Under the pieces are notes generated by a model. It ran no database searches. It worked only from the letters and a program-made list of their open reading frames with translations, and was not told where the DNA came from. A stretch of DNA of 64,000 nt from contig DATLYE010000019.1 of assembly GCA_035575135.1 (NCBI GenBank), positions 1-64,000 of the forward strand, read 5' to 3'. How positions within the stretch are numbered: the first letter of the stretch is position 1; each line of letters begins with the position of its first letter. Position numbers and translations under genes: made by a program. This stretch comes from JANWXD01 sp035575135 (GTDB lineage: Bacteria > Acidobacteriota > Terriglobia > Bryobacterales > Bryobacteraceae). Positions 44,801 to 51,833 of this stretch are shown piece by piece.

Positions 44801-45625
44801 CTATGGGCACCAGTCAATGATCGCGATTAGCTCATCGTCGCGGCGGCAGCGATATCCATAATTGCATAGCTCGGACACGACGATTGCTTCGTATTCTTCC
44901 TTAATCAGCCGAAACAAGCCGCCGCAGCCGGCGAAAGTACCGTACTTCACACATATGTCGGGAGGCATCCACTTCTCCATCAATTCAGACGGGCACTCCG
45001 GCCAAGAACCAGCAAAACAATACCAGGGTTCATCATCGAGAGGCACTCGAAACATCTCTAATTCCCGATACATTTGCTCCAGACGCTTCCGCAGCCGCCG
45101 TGTAGCCCGCTCCAGATCCGTCACCAGCATCGGGCGTGGCGAGGTGTGCGGTTGAACTTCCGTCGGGTTTTCTTCGGACGCCTCCCCAGGAGTCGGAGGC
45201 GCCGTCTCCAACTCGAGATCACCCGCAGAGGAAGCGTAGGGAGATTCATCCTCTTCCTCTTGGTCCAAGTAATCTTCTTCGGACATAATCGCCCCCATTT
45301 CAAGTAACGGCAAAGTATCGCGACAAAACTCTTCGAACGTTATGGCGCCTCCGCCCAAGAAATCGCGCTCCAGGACGTCCTGGGCGACCTCGGGAAACTT
45401 TCGCTTGAACTCTCCCCAGGTGTCGTCCAGGCACTCGGAAATGCCATACAAACGATCGGCCAGCGGCCGAGGGACAAACACCAGGCACCCCTCGCCGCTC
45501 CGGCCATAGATCAACTCATCCGATTCCAGCAGATTGGGGAGGGACTTCGAAGAACTCGGCTTCTGAAAAGGGTTGATCTTCCCTCCGGGCTCCCGCGGGC
45601 CGGGATCGGACGGATGCCGGGGCAT
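44801..45625 (-). CDS. Unrecognised acidic/cysteine-containing protein, partner of the STAND ATPase
   Basis: 274 residues from ATG 45625 with GAGG 8 bp upstream; the open frame to 45703 is not needed. N-terminal domain (about 1-130): ELIYGRSGEGCLVFVPRPLA then DDTWGEFKRKFPEVAQDVLE. The middle (about 135-190) is strongly acidic and Pro-rich (DYLDQEEEDESPYAS). The C-terminal 90 residues have a coiled-coil-like helix (LERATRRLRKRLEQMYREL) and six cysteines (WYCFAG, WPEC, DICVKY, FAGCGG, SELCNYGYRC, IDWCP). No known family seen. Sampled lines average about 53-57% GC, lower than the repeat region (about 75% on one line), as is common for accessory genes. The stop is 39 bp from the ATPase start. Confidence 0.8.
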   Translation of the reverse strand: MPRHPSDPGPREPGGKINPFQKPSSSKSLPNLLESDELIYGRSGEGCLVFVPRPLADRLYGISECLDDTWGEFKRKFPEVAQDVLERDFLGGGAITFEEFCRDTLPLLEMGAIMSEEDYLDQEEEDESPYASSAGDLELETAPPTPGEASEENPTEVQPHTSPRPMLVTDLERATRRLRKRLEQMYRELEMFRVPLDDEPWYCFAGSWPECPSELMEKWMPPDICVKYGTFAGCGGLFRLIKEEYEAIVVSELCNYGYRCRRDDELIAIIDWCP

Positions 45626-45850
45626 ATACCATACCTCGCTTCGATACGGGAGTTTCTGTTTTGGACTCCCGGACAACTCAAATGTACCCGCCCGATCTTT
45701 CAAGAATCAAGCCTCACGTCCGTATTTGCGGGCCTGCCGTCGTGGCCGGAAATCCATGGCCGTCACCCTGCCGACGAGTTGGCGGCTCGGGCGCGCCCGT
45801 GCCGCGAAGTCCCAGGACCCGGGTTTTGAACGATTGTACCGGAGAAGTTC

Positions 45851-45856
45851 TAGAAT
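45851..45856 (+). promoter_or_regulatory. Candidate -10 box (TAGAAT) overlapping the UPF0173 gene start
   Basis: TAGAAT ends 7 bp before an in-frame ATG at 45864, and TTGAAC lies 19 bp further upstream at 45826-45831. If used, translation would start leaderless at 45864, not at ATG 45855. Confidence 0.35.
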
Positions 45857-46583
45857 GGCCGATATGAACATTCCGGCATGGTTGTTGGTTGCGGCGGTGG
45901 CGGCTTCGGGCCAGCCGAAGCGTCCCGTCGAGGAGTTTGCCGCCTCGGGTGGAACAGTGCGGATTACTCCCGTGCGCCACGCAAGTTTGATGATCGAGGC
46001 AGGCGGCCAGGTCCTCCACGTGGATCCTTGGAGCCAAGGGAACTATGAGGGGCTGCCCCAGGCCGATATCATCCTGATTACGGATATACACGGGGATCAC
46101 CTGGACCGAGCCATGGTGCAGAAGCTGAAGAAGGCCGGCACGGTGACGATTGGTCCCGAAGCCGTGGCAAAGGCTCTCGAGGGAGTCACTGTGCTCCGCA
46201 ACGGAGAGACCACAAAAGTCGGGCCCTGGACGATTGAAGCGGTACCCATGTATAACCTCAAGCGGGGGCCGACTGAGGGGAAGCTCTATCATGACAAAGG
46301 CCGCGGCAACGGCTACGTGATCAGTTGGGGAGGCAAGCGCATTTATGTCTCAGGGGACACCGAGGGCGTACCGGAAATGCGGGCTCTCAAAAACATTGAC
46401 GTGGCCTTCGTCTGCATGAATCTGCCGTTCACGATGCCTCCGGAGGAAGCCGCGGAGGCCGTAAAGGCCTTCCGGCCGAAGATCGTCTACCCCTACCACT
46501 ACCGCGGCTCGGATCTTTCGGTGTTCCAGAAGGCGCTCGAAGGGACGGGAATCGAGGTTCGAATCCGCGACTGGTACTATTGA
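45855..46583 (+). CDS. Metal-dependent hydrolase, UPF0173/MBL-fold (secreted)
   Basis: 242 residues from ATG 45855 (GGAG 10 bp upstream); ATG 45864 is a strong alternative. A hydrophobic N-terminus (IPAWLLVAAVAASGQ) suggests export. VRITPVRHASLMIEAGGQVL, ITDIHGDHLD, YVSGDTEGVPEM and VYPYHYRGSD give the His/Asp metal ligands of the L-ascorbate-6-phosphate-lactonase-like UPF0173 branch. The substrate is unknown. Its 3' end overlaps the convergent gene by 7 bp. Confidence 0.86.
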   Translation: MADMNIPAWLLVAAVAASGQPKRPVEEFAASGGTVRITPVRHASLMIEAGGQVLHVDPWSQGNYEGLPQADIILITDIHGDHLDRAMVQKLKKAGTVTIGPEAVAKALEGVTVLRNGETTKVGPWTIEAVPMYNLKRGPTEGKLYHDKGRGNGYVISWGGKRIYVSGDTEGVPEMRALKNIDVAFVCMNLPFTMPPEEAAEAVKAFRPKIVYPYHYRGSDLSVFQKALEGTGIEVRIRDWYY

Positions 46584-47947
46584 CCGCCTGCGGGACGCAG
46601 GCGAATCGTCAAAGGGGGACGCGGTGTGACCTCCAACTCGACAATGCCGCCCGGATCCGCCTGAAGTTCCCGCATCTCTTCGTCGTCGGCTTCGATTTCA
46701 TAGCGGCGTCCCGGCTCCAATCCCACAATGAACACCAGCTTGGTATCGGGGTTGTGGAGGGTAAAGCGCGCGGGGCCGGCGACATACAAGACGGCGGCGT
46801 CCTGAATGCAGATCGGTTTAGGCTGGAGCTCGGCCGTCAGGATCTTGCGCTCGCCCTTGTCGAAAATTTGCAACTCGCGATCGAAATAGCCGAGCCACGT
46901 GGCGTCTTCCTCCCAACTGGAGCGCAGAAACAGCCGCCCGAAGGTAGCGTCATGCCAGGCCAGAGGCAGGTGGTAGTAGCTCAATCCCGGCAGGTAAGGG
47001 TTGGCCCACAGGAACTCGTAGGGGATGCCGAAGGAGCCCCGCATCAGGAACCGGTCGTGGATCAGCCAACCTTGAAGGAACTGGTTCTCGAGCAGATTGG
47101 GATCATAGGCGACCGTGGCCAATGCGGCGGCGCGAGTCAGGGCGGCCTGCTCGAGATTGACCTCTCCGTCTCCCTTCCAGGCCGGGATCCAGTATTCGTT
47201 TTCCGCGGCGGGGAAGGGCACTGGGTAGAAGCTGAGGAGCAGGTACCTGGGCAGGTCGCGGAACCACAGGCCGGCGGCCTCGCGCAGGTCAACAAAGAGA
47301 TTGTCCCGCACCGCGTGAAGCAGTTCCGCCAAGGGATAGAGTTCTCCCCGGGAAACGGTTTCGCGGCCCCCGCGAAGCCCCGGCACGATCTGCTGCCGCC
47401 ACCAGACTTGGACCGCGAAGCGAAGTTCGCGTTCCGGCAGCCCGGCCAGGTGCCCGGACATGGCGATAGCGGCCAGCACCCGGTCTCGCATGGCAGCTAC
47501 CGTGGCCGAACCCGGGGAAGATTCCAGCAGGCTGCGCAGTCGCGCCGCCAGCGTCCTCGATTGGGATTCCGTCAAGACCGAGTGGCACCAGTCAAACACC
47601 AGCGCGGCTTGGCGGAGATCGGCCTTCTCGCGGGTGGCCCACGCTGCCGCCTGCCGGCAATAGGAGGGGTCCTCGGTCACCTGGGAAAAGAGCGAGAGGG
47701 CAAAGCCGGGCTCGGGCAGCGACGAGCCGGTCTTGACCACAAGCTCGAACTGCTGCCAGCGGAGCGACTGGCGTTCCCGCTCGCGGCGCAGGAGGCGCAG
47801 CCGGCGCGCTTCCAGAAACAGCCGGGGATGATCCCGGCCGATCCGATAAGCTTCTTCGCCATCCTGCGCCGCCAGCGACTCCAGCATCAATCCTGCCGCC
47901 AGCGCGAGCACCAAAAATTTCCAGATCATTCCCTTCGATTGTGTCAT
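46577..47947 (-). CDS. Secreted heparinase II/III-like protein
   Basis: 456 residues from ATG 47947; ATG 47929 gives a cleaner signal peptide (MIWKFLVLALAAGLMLESLA). The mature N-terminus has HPRLFLEARRLRLLRRERER, the entry motif of heparinase II/III-type alpha/alpha-toroid lyases. A helical middle with many Trp/Tyr follows, and the C-terminal 100 residues are a beta-sandwich (FLRSSWEEDATWLGYF; KLVFIVGLEPGRRYEIE). A catalytic His/Tyr set was not confirmed. It may cleave an acidic polysaccharide or be non-catalytic. It overlaps the UPF0173 gene tail to tail. Confidence 0.65.
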   Translation of the reverse strand: MTQSKGMIWKFLVLALAAGLMLESLAAQDGEEAYRIGRDHPRLFLEARRLRLLRRERERQSLRWQQFELVVKTGSSLPEPGFALSLFSQVTEDPSYCRQAAAWATREKADLRQAALVFDWCHSVLTESQSRTLAARLRSLLESSPGSATVAAMRDRVLAAIAMSGHLAGLPERELRFAVQVWWRQQIVPGLRGGRETVSRGELYPLAELLHAVRDNLFVDLREAAGLWFRDLPRYLLLSFYPVPFPAAENEYWIPAWKGDGEVNLEQAALTRAAALATVAYDPNLLENQFLQGWLIHDRFLMRGSFGIPYEFLWANPYLPGLSYYHLPLAWHDATFGRLFLRSSWEEDATWLGYFDRELQIFDKGERKILTAELQPKPICIQDAAVLYVAGPARFTLHNPDTKLVFIVGLEPGRRYEIEADDEEMRELQADPGGIVELEVTPRPPLTIRLRPAGGQ

Positions 47948-47989
47948 ATGGACACAGCCGGCAGGCCAAACCCAGGTTCCGGACCAAGT

Positions 47990-48443
47990 GTGTACTGACA
48001 GACAAAGACTTAGCTCGAAGCAAGGCTGGGCTCCCGATTGCATCACCACCGGCGAATTGATGCAGTTGCTCTTTGAACCTGCCCTCTGCTGCAACACGCA
48101 GGCAGGGGTGGTGAGCGATGAGGCAAAACCGGCAACGTGCTCGCGGGAGACGGTGTTTGGACTTCGGCCTGTTCATCACACCGCTTGCGGGTTGCAACAG
48201 AGGGCTTTTTGTGGACTCAAACAGGATGGATTTCTCGCCGGGGATCCCGGGTTCCGGCGATAACCGGAAGGTCTTGGTGGAGAAAAACTTTTAAGAGGAC
48301 GCGGGCTTCACCAGGGTCGGAACGGCAAGCGGGTGCAACGTTGTCCGGTTGCGCCGGCGCCGGATCCCACGCCCCCGAGGGGCGGACCGCATCGGAAGGG
48401 GGGTTCCACACACCCCGCATCACTTCCGATGCGGTTTTTCTTT
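47990..48443 (+). ncRNA. Candidate structured RNA ending at an orphan terminator
   Basis: No gene in this 512-bp gap (47948-48459) explains the strong plus-strand terminator at 48386-48443. Upstream lie several perfect stems: 48078-48083 with 48101-48106, and 48235-48241 with 48254-48260. A possible -10 (TGTACT after TG) is near 47990. No match to tmRNA, RNase P or 6S signatures was seen. This is an inference from structure only, with a tentative 5' end. Confidence 0.3.
48386..48443 (+). terminator. Strong intrinsic terminator without an upstream gene
   Basis: 13-bp perfect stem (48386-48398 with 48423-48435), 24-nt loop with additional G/C pairing, then TTTTTCTTT (48435-48443). It terminates transcription on the plus strand, but the nearest plus-strand gene ends 1.8 kb upstream and faces a convergent gene. 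Confidence 0.85.
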
Positions 48444-48459
48444 GGCCGGCCTGCGGGAT

Positions 48460-48753
48460 TCACCAGGCCAGCGTGCCGGACCGCGGTTCCTCCTCCGGGT
48501 TGGGCAGGTAGAGAGTCTTGCAGCGTTCACAGCGGTAGATCTCCGCGTCGGGGCCAAACTTTTCCTTGACCTCTTCGCCGAAGAAATACCACCGCTTCAG
48601 ATGGCCGGCACAAATCTTGCCCTTCTCGGCCTTTTCGTTGCACGCCCGCTGCCGCAGGATCCTCCGTTTCACTTTGGTGCCGTCGCTCAGCACAGCCACA
48701 ACTTCAGACTCCGGTGCGGGGGCTCCGGGCAGAGGAAACTTTGCAGCGGCCAT
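48460..48753 (-). CDS. Small cysteine-containing protein of unknown function
   Basis: 97 residues from ATG 48753. The basic N-terminal half contains RILRQRACNEKAEKGKICAG; the C-terminal half has FGPDAEIYRCERCKTLYLPN with a CxxC. The four cysteines (two around 38-47, then 74 and 77) could bind one metal ion. Not recognised as a named family. An extended -10 promoter (TGCTATACT) lies 17 bp upstream of the ATG. Confidence 0.7.
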   Translation of the reverse strand: MAAAKFPLPGAPAPESEVVAVLSDGTKVKRRILRQRACNEKAEKGKICAGHLKRWYFFGEEVKEKFGPDAEIYRCERCKTLYLPNPEEEPRSGTLAW

Positions 48754-48770
48754 AACCAGCTCGAAATGAG

Positions 48771-48779
48771 AGTATAGCA
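48771..48779 (-). promoter_or_regulatory. Extended -10 promoter (TGCTATACT)
   Basis: Reads TGC-TATACT on the minus strand, 17 bp from ATG 48753. There is no -35 hexamer at 16-18 bp, which fits an extended -10 promoter. Confidence 0.55.
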
Positions 48780-48837
48780 GTGAAGCCTGCTCTGGGGGGG
48801 TGCGAGCCCGTCCATGGCCGCCTCCGCCCCGTCGAAG

Positions 48838-48846
48838 TGCTATAAT
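48838..48846 (+). promoter_or_regulatory. Extended -10 promoter (TGCTATAAT)
   Basis: TGC (48838-48840) plus a perfect TATAAT (48841-48846). The predicted transcript start falls at about 48853, next to GTG 48850 and GTG 48856. No ribosome-binding site is present. Confidence 0.6.
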
Positions 48847-48849
48847 CGC

Positions 48850-49725
48850 GTGTCAGTGGCCCAGACGATAATCCGTAGGCGCCCCAGGCGCAACAATTAC
48901 ATTCTCATCATATTTGACAGCTGCCGGTGGGACTCCTTTGTGGCCGCCAGGCCCAAAGTGATGCGCAAGCTCGGACGGGTCGAGCGGCGATGGTCCTATG
49001 CCTCCTGGACTTCGCCCTCCCACTACAATTTCCTGATCGGATTAATGCCGCACACCAGCCCGCGGCATGTGTTCGCTTCCGAGTACTACAAGCGCGAGTT
49101 CGTCAAGTTCAACGAGCGGCTTGGTTGCAACGACTTCGAGTTCAAGTCACTGGTCCCACGCTTGTACCTGCCCGCTTTTCTGAAAGAAACCTTGGGCTAT
49201 CGTACGCACGCCATGGTATCGCTGCCGGTGTTGAACCCCAAGACGGTACTGAATCAAGGGTTTGACACATACAAGCTGATGGAAAAACACAACGACATGC
49301 GCGCCATGCTGCGCGAGATGAAGTTTCCCGAAGACCGCCCCTCGTTTTACTTGCTCAATGTGGGTGAAACCCACTATCCCTACGCGCTGCCGGACGAGCC
49401 GCCGGAGCTTTGGCCGCGCATCAGCGGCGTTCACGGCGTCTTCAAGCACCTGGACGACCATATCGTGGGTGGCAAGCTGCGGACCCGCAAGGAGAAATTC
49501 TTCGACCAGAAGAAACTCGACGAACTGCGGCAGCGCCAGATTCAGGCCGTCCGGTATCTGGACGGTGTCGTCGAAGAACTCTTTGATCTGGTGCCGAAAA
49601 ACACCTATATTACGATCACCTCCGACCACGGCGAGCTCTTTGGCGAGGATGGCTACTTTGGTCACGGTCCGATTCAGCACGAAAAAGTCTTTGAAGTCCC
49701 GTTTGTTGAAGGGAAGCTGCGGTGA
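48850..49725 (+). CDS. Sulfatase/phosphotransferase-superfamily protein
   Basis: 291 residues from GTG 48850; GTG 48856 or ATG 48814 are alternatives, the latter lying upstream of the -10 box. Alkaline-phosphatase-superfamily fold: NNYILIIFDSCRWDSFV (metal Asp), then SWTSPSHYNFLIGL, NVGETHYPYALP, and SDHGELFGEDGYFGHGP with HEKVFEVPFV. In true sulfatases the nucleophile is Cys/Ser in CxPSR; here the motif is T-S-P-S-H, with Thr in the nucleophile slot as in phosphoethanolamine or glycerol-phosphate transferases. The substrate is not known. It heads a five-gene operon; the next GTG overlaps its stop (GTGA). Confidence 0.75.
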   Translation: MSVAQTIIRRRPRRNNYILIIFDSCRWDSFVAARPKVMRKLGRVERRWSYASWTSPSHYNFLIGLMPHTSPRHVFASEYYKREFVKFNERLGCNDFEFKSLVPRLYLPAFLKETLGYRTHAMVSLPVLNPKTVLNQGFDTYKLMEKHNDMRAMLREMKFPEDRPSFYLLNVGETHYPYALPDEPPELWPRISGVHGVFKHLDDHIVGGKLRTRKEKFFDQKKLDELRQRQIQAVRYLDGVVEELFDLVPKNTYITITSDHGELFGEDGYFGHGPIQHEKVFEVPFVEGKLR

Positions 49726-51833
49726 GTGGTCGCGTCCTGCAAAGGTACGCTTTGGCGGCCCTCGTGTTTTGTGCCGCCCTGGCGTGGCTTTGGGGGCGCC
49801 CGGAGCCGGAGCCGGTGCAACTGGCCTACATCGGGCCGGGCGCCGGATTTGCCTTCCTGGGTTCGTTCCTGGCGGTGCTGGCCGGATTCTTCCTGACTCT
49901 GGCGTCGTTGCTGTCATGGCCTTTCCGCATGGCGTGGCGGGCGCTGCGGCGGCGCCAAGGCTTCCGCCATGCGCGAATTCGGAAGCTGATTTTTGTCGGT
50001 CTGGATGGCCTCGACCCGGCGCGCACCGAACGGCTGATGGAGGAGGGCAGGTTGCCCAACCTGGCGCGCCTGCGGGAACACGGCTGCTATCGTCGGCTCC
50101 GGACGACCTTCCCGGCCCTCTCCCCGGTCGCCTGGTCCACGTTCGCCACGGGCGTCAGTCCGGCGCGCCACAACATCTTCGACTTCCTGAACCGGAATCT
50201 GAAGTCCTATCTGCCTGAGCTGTCCTCAGCCAAGGTCAGCAAACCATCGCGCGTCCTTCGGCTGAAGCGGTGGAGCATCCCCCTGGCGCGCCCGCGAGTC
50301 GAGATGCGGCGCAAAAGCCAGCCCTTTTGGAAAATTCTCGGCGAACACAACATCGGCTCGACGATCCTGCGGGTGCCGATCACGTTCCCGCCGGAGAAGT
50401 TCAACGGGCGTTTACTTTCGGCGATGTGTACGCCGGACCTGAAGGGCACCCAGGGAAGTTTCGCCCAGTTCACGACACGGCTGGAGCAGGCGACATTCGA
50501 AAGTGGTGCTCGATACCCGTTGCGCAAGGCAGGCGATGCTCTGGAGGGCGAACTGGAAGGTCCCGAGGATGCTTTCCGCCCGGGCCAGGAACCACTTCGG
50601 ATCCGGTTCCGGATCGAGCGCAACGGCGACCAGGGGGCGCTGCTTCGGGTCGGCGGGGCGCGCTACCCGCTGCGTGTCGGCGAATACAGTCCGTGGATCC
50701 GCCTCACGTTTCGTACGGCTGTGGGCGCGACGGTCCAAGGGATCGCCCGTTTCCTGCTGACGGAGACAACCCCCCACGTCTCGGTGTACGTGTCGCCGAT
50801 TAACATCGACCCGGAACGGCCCGCACTTCCTATCGCCCACCCCTCCTACTACGCGGCCTACCTCGCCAAATTGCTGGGTCCCTATGCCACGCTCGGCATG
50901 GCGGAAGACACTTGGGCACTGAACGAAGGGGTCATAGACGAGGAAGCTTTCCTCAAGCAGGCCTACCTGATCTTCGAGGAGCGCAAGGCCATGTTCCTGA
51001 GCGCGCTGGAGCGGACGCGGCGCGGCGTGGTGGCGTGCGTCTTCGACACCAGCGACCGGATCCAGCACATGTTCTACCGCCACAGCGGTGGCAACGGACG
51101 ATTCGGCCGCGTCATCGACGAGATGTACGTGAAGATGGACGAGCTGGTCGGTCAGGTGATGAGGTACGTGGATCCCGGCACGGTGCTGTTCGTGCTTTCG
51201 GATCACGGCTTCTGCTCCTTCCGGCGCGGCGTCAACCTGAACGCGTGGCTCTGGAAGCATGGGTATCTTGCGGTGAAGGAGGGCGAGCGACCCGGGCCGT
51301 ATTTCCAAGGGGTGGATTGGAACCGCACGCGGGCTTACACACTGGGGCTCGGCGGCCTGTATCTGAACCTCAAGGGGCGCGAGGCGTGCGGCGTTGTCTC
51401 CCCGGGCCGGGAAGCCGACGCGCTCAAAAACGAACTCATCGAAAAGCTCAGCGGGCTTCGGGACGAGCAGGAAGGGCAGATCGCCATCCGACGCCTGTAC
51501 GCTGCCAGCGATCTGTACCGCGGACCGTACCTGGAGGCGGCGCCGGATCTGATTGTGGGCTATAACGACGGGTATCGCACTTCCTGGGAGGCGGCGGTCG
51601 GCCACGTCACCGCCGAGGTCTTCAGTGACAACCGCAAGGCCTGGAGCGGCGACCATTCCGTGGATCCGTTTCTGGTGCCGGGCGTGCTGTTTTCCAACCG
51701 GAAGATTCCGGCCGAATCGCCGGGAATCGAAGACCTGGCGCCGACCGCGCTGGACCTGTTCGGGGTGCCGGTTCCGGCGTGGATGGAGGGCAAGCCGCTC
51801 ATCGCCCCTGAAGAAGCGAGGACCGCGGCCTGA
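49722..51833 (+). CDS. Membrane-anchored type I phosphodiesterase-like protein
   Basis: 703 residues from GTG 49722. Two hydrophobic helices (about 5-24 and 30-60) anchor a large domain. LIFVGLDGLDPARTE (about 89-103), SPVAWSTFATGVSP (Ser/Thr nucleophile region), CVFDTSDRIQHMFYRH and LSDHGFCSFRRGVNLN provide the metal ligands of the phosphodiesterase/nucleotide pyrophosphatase (PF01663) group. The insert between 180 and 380 is unusual and beta-rich. The substrate could be a nucleotide or phospholipid headgroup. Similar to the next gene but with only partial identity. Confidence 0.8.
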   Translation: MSGRVLQRYALAALVFCAALAWLWGRPEPEPVQLAYIGPGAGFAFLGSFLAVLAGFFLTLASLLSWPFRMAWRALRRRQGFRHARIRKLIFVGLDGLDPARTERLMEEGRLPNLARLREHGCYRRLRTTFPALSPVAWSTFATGVSPARHNIFDFLNRNLKSYLPELSSAKVSKPSRVLRLKRWSIPLARPRVEMRRKSQPFWKILGEHNIGSTILRVPITFPPEKFNGRLLSAMCTPDLKGTQGSFAQFTTRLEQATFESGARYPLRKAGDALEGELEGPEDAFRPGQEPLRIRFRIERNGDQGALLRVGGARYPLRVGEYSPWIRLTFRTAVGATVQGIARFLLTETTPHVSVYVSPINIDPERPALPIAHPSYYAAYLAKLLGPYATLGMAEDTWALNEGVIDEEAFLKQAYLIFEERKAMFLSALERTRRGVVACVFDTSDRIQHMFYRHSGGNGRFGRVIDEMYVKMDELVGQVMRYVDPGTVLFVLSDHGFCSFRRGVNLNAWLWKHGYLAVKEGERPGPYFQGVDWNRTRAYTLGLGGLYLNLKGREACGVVSPGREADALKNELIEKLSGLRDEQEGQIAIRRLYAASDLYRGPYLEAAPDLIVGYNDGYRTSWEAAVGHVTAEVFSDNRKAWSGDHSVDPFLVPGVLFSNRKIPAESPGIEDLAPTALDLFGVPVPAWMEGKPLIAPEEARTAA

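Noticed and set aside
46556..46566. GGTTCGAATCC, a tRNA T-loop-like sequence
   Set aside because: It lies in the conserved C-terminus of the UPF0173 gene (VRIRDWYY), with no D-arm, anticodon arm or acceptor pairing around it.
48312..48330. CAGGGTCGGAACGGCAAGC, resembling the GGAA tip of bacterial SRP RNA
   Set aside because: The tetraloop-closing pairs and the AGCAG side of the conserved internal loop do not match, so an SRP RNA call is not supported.
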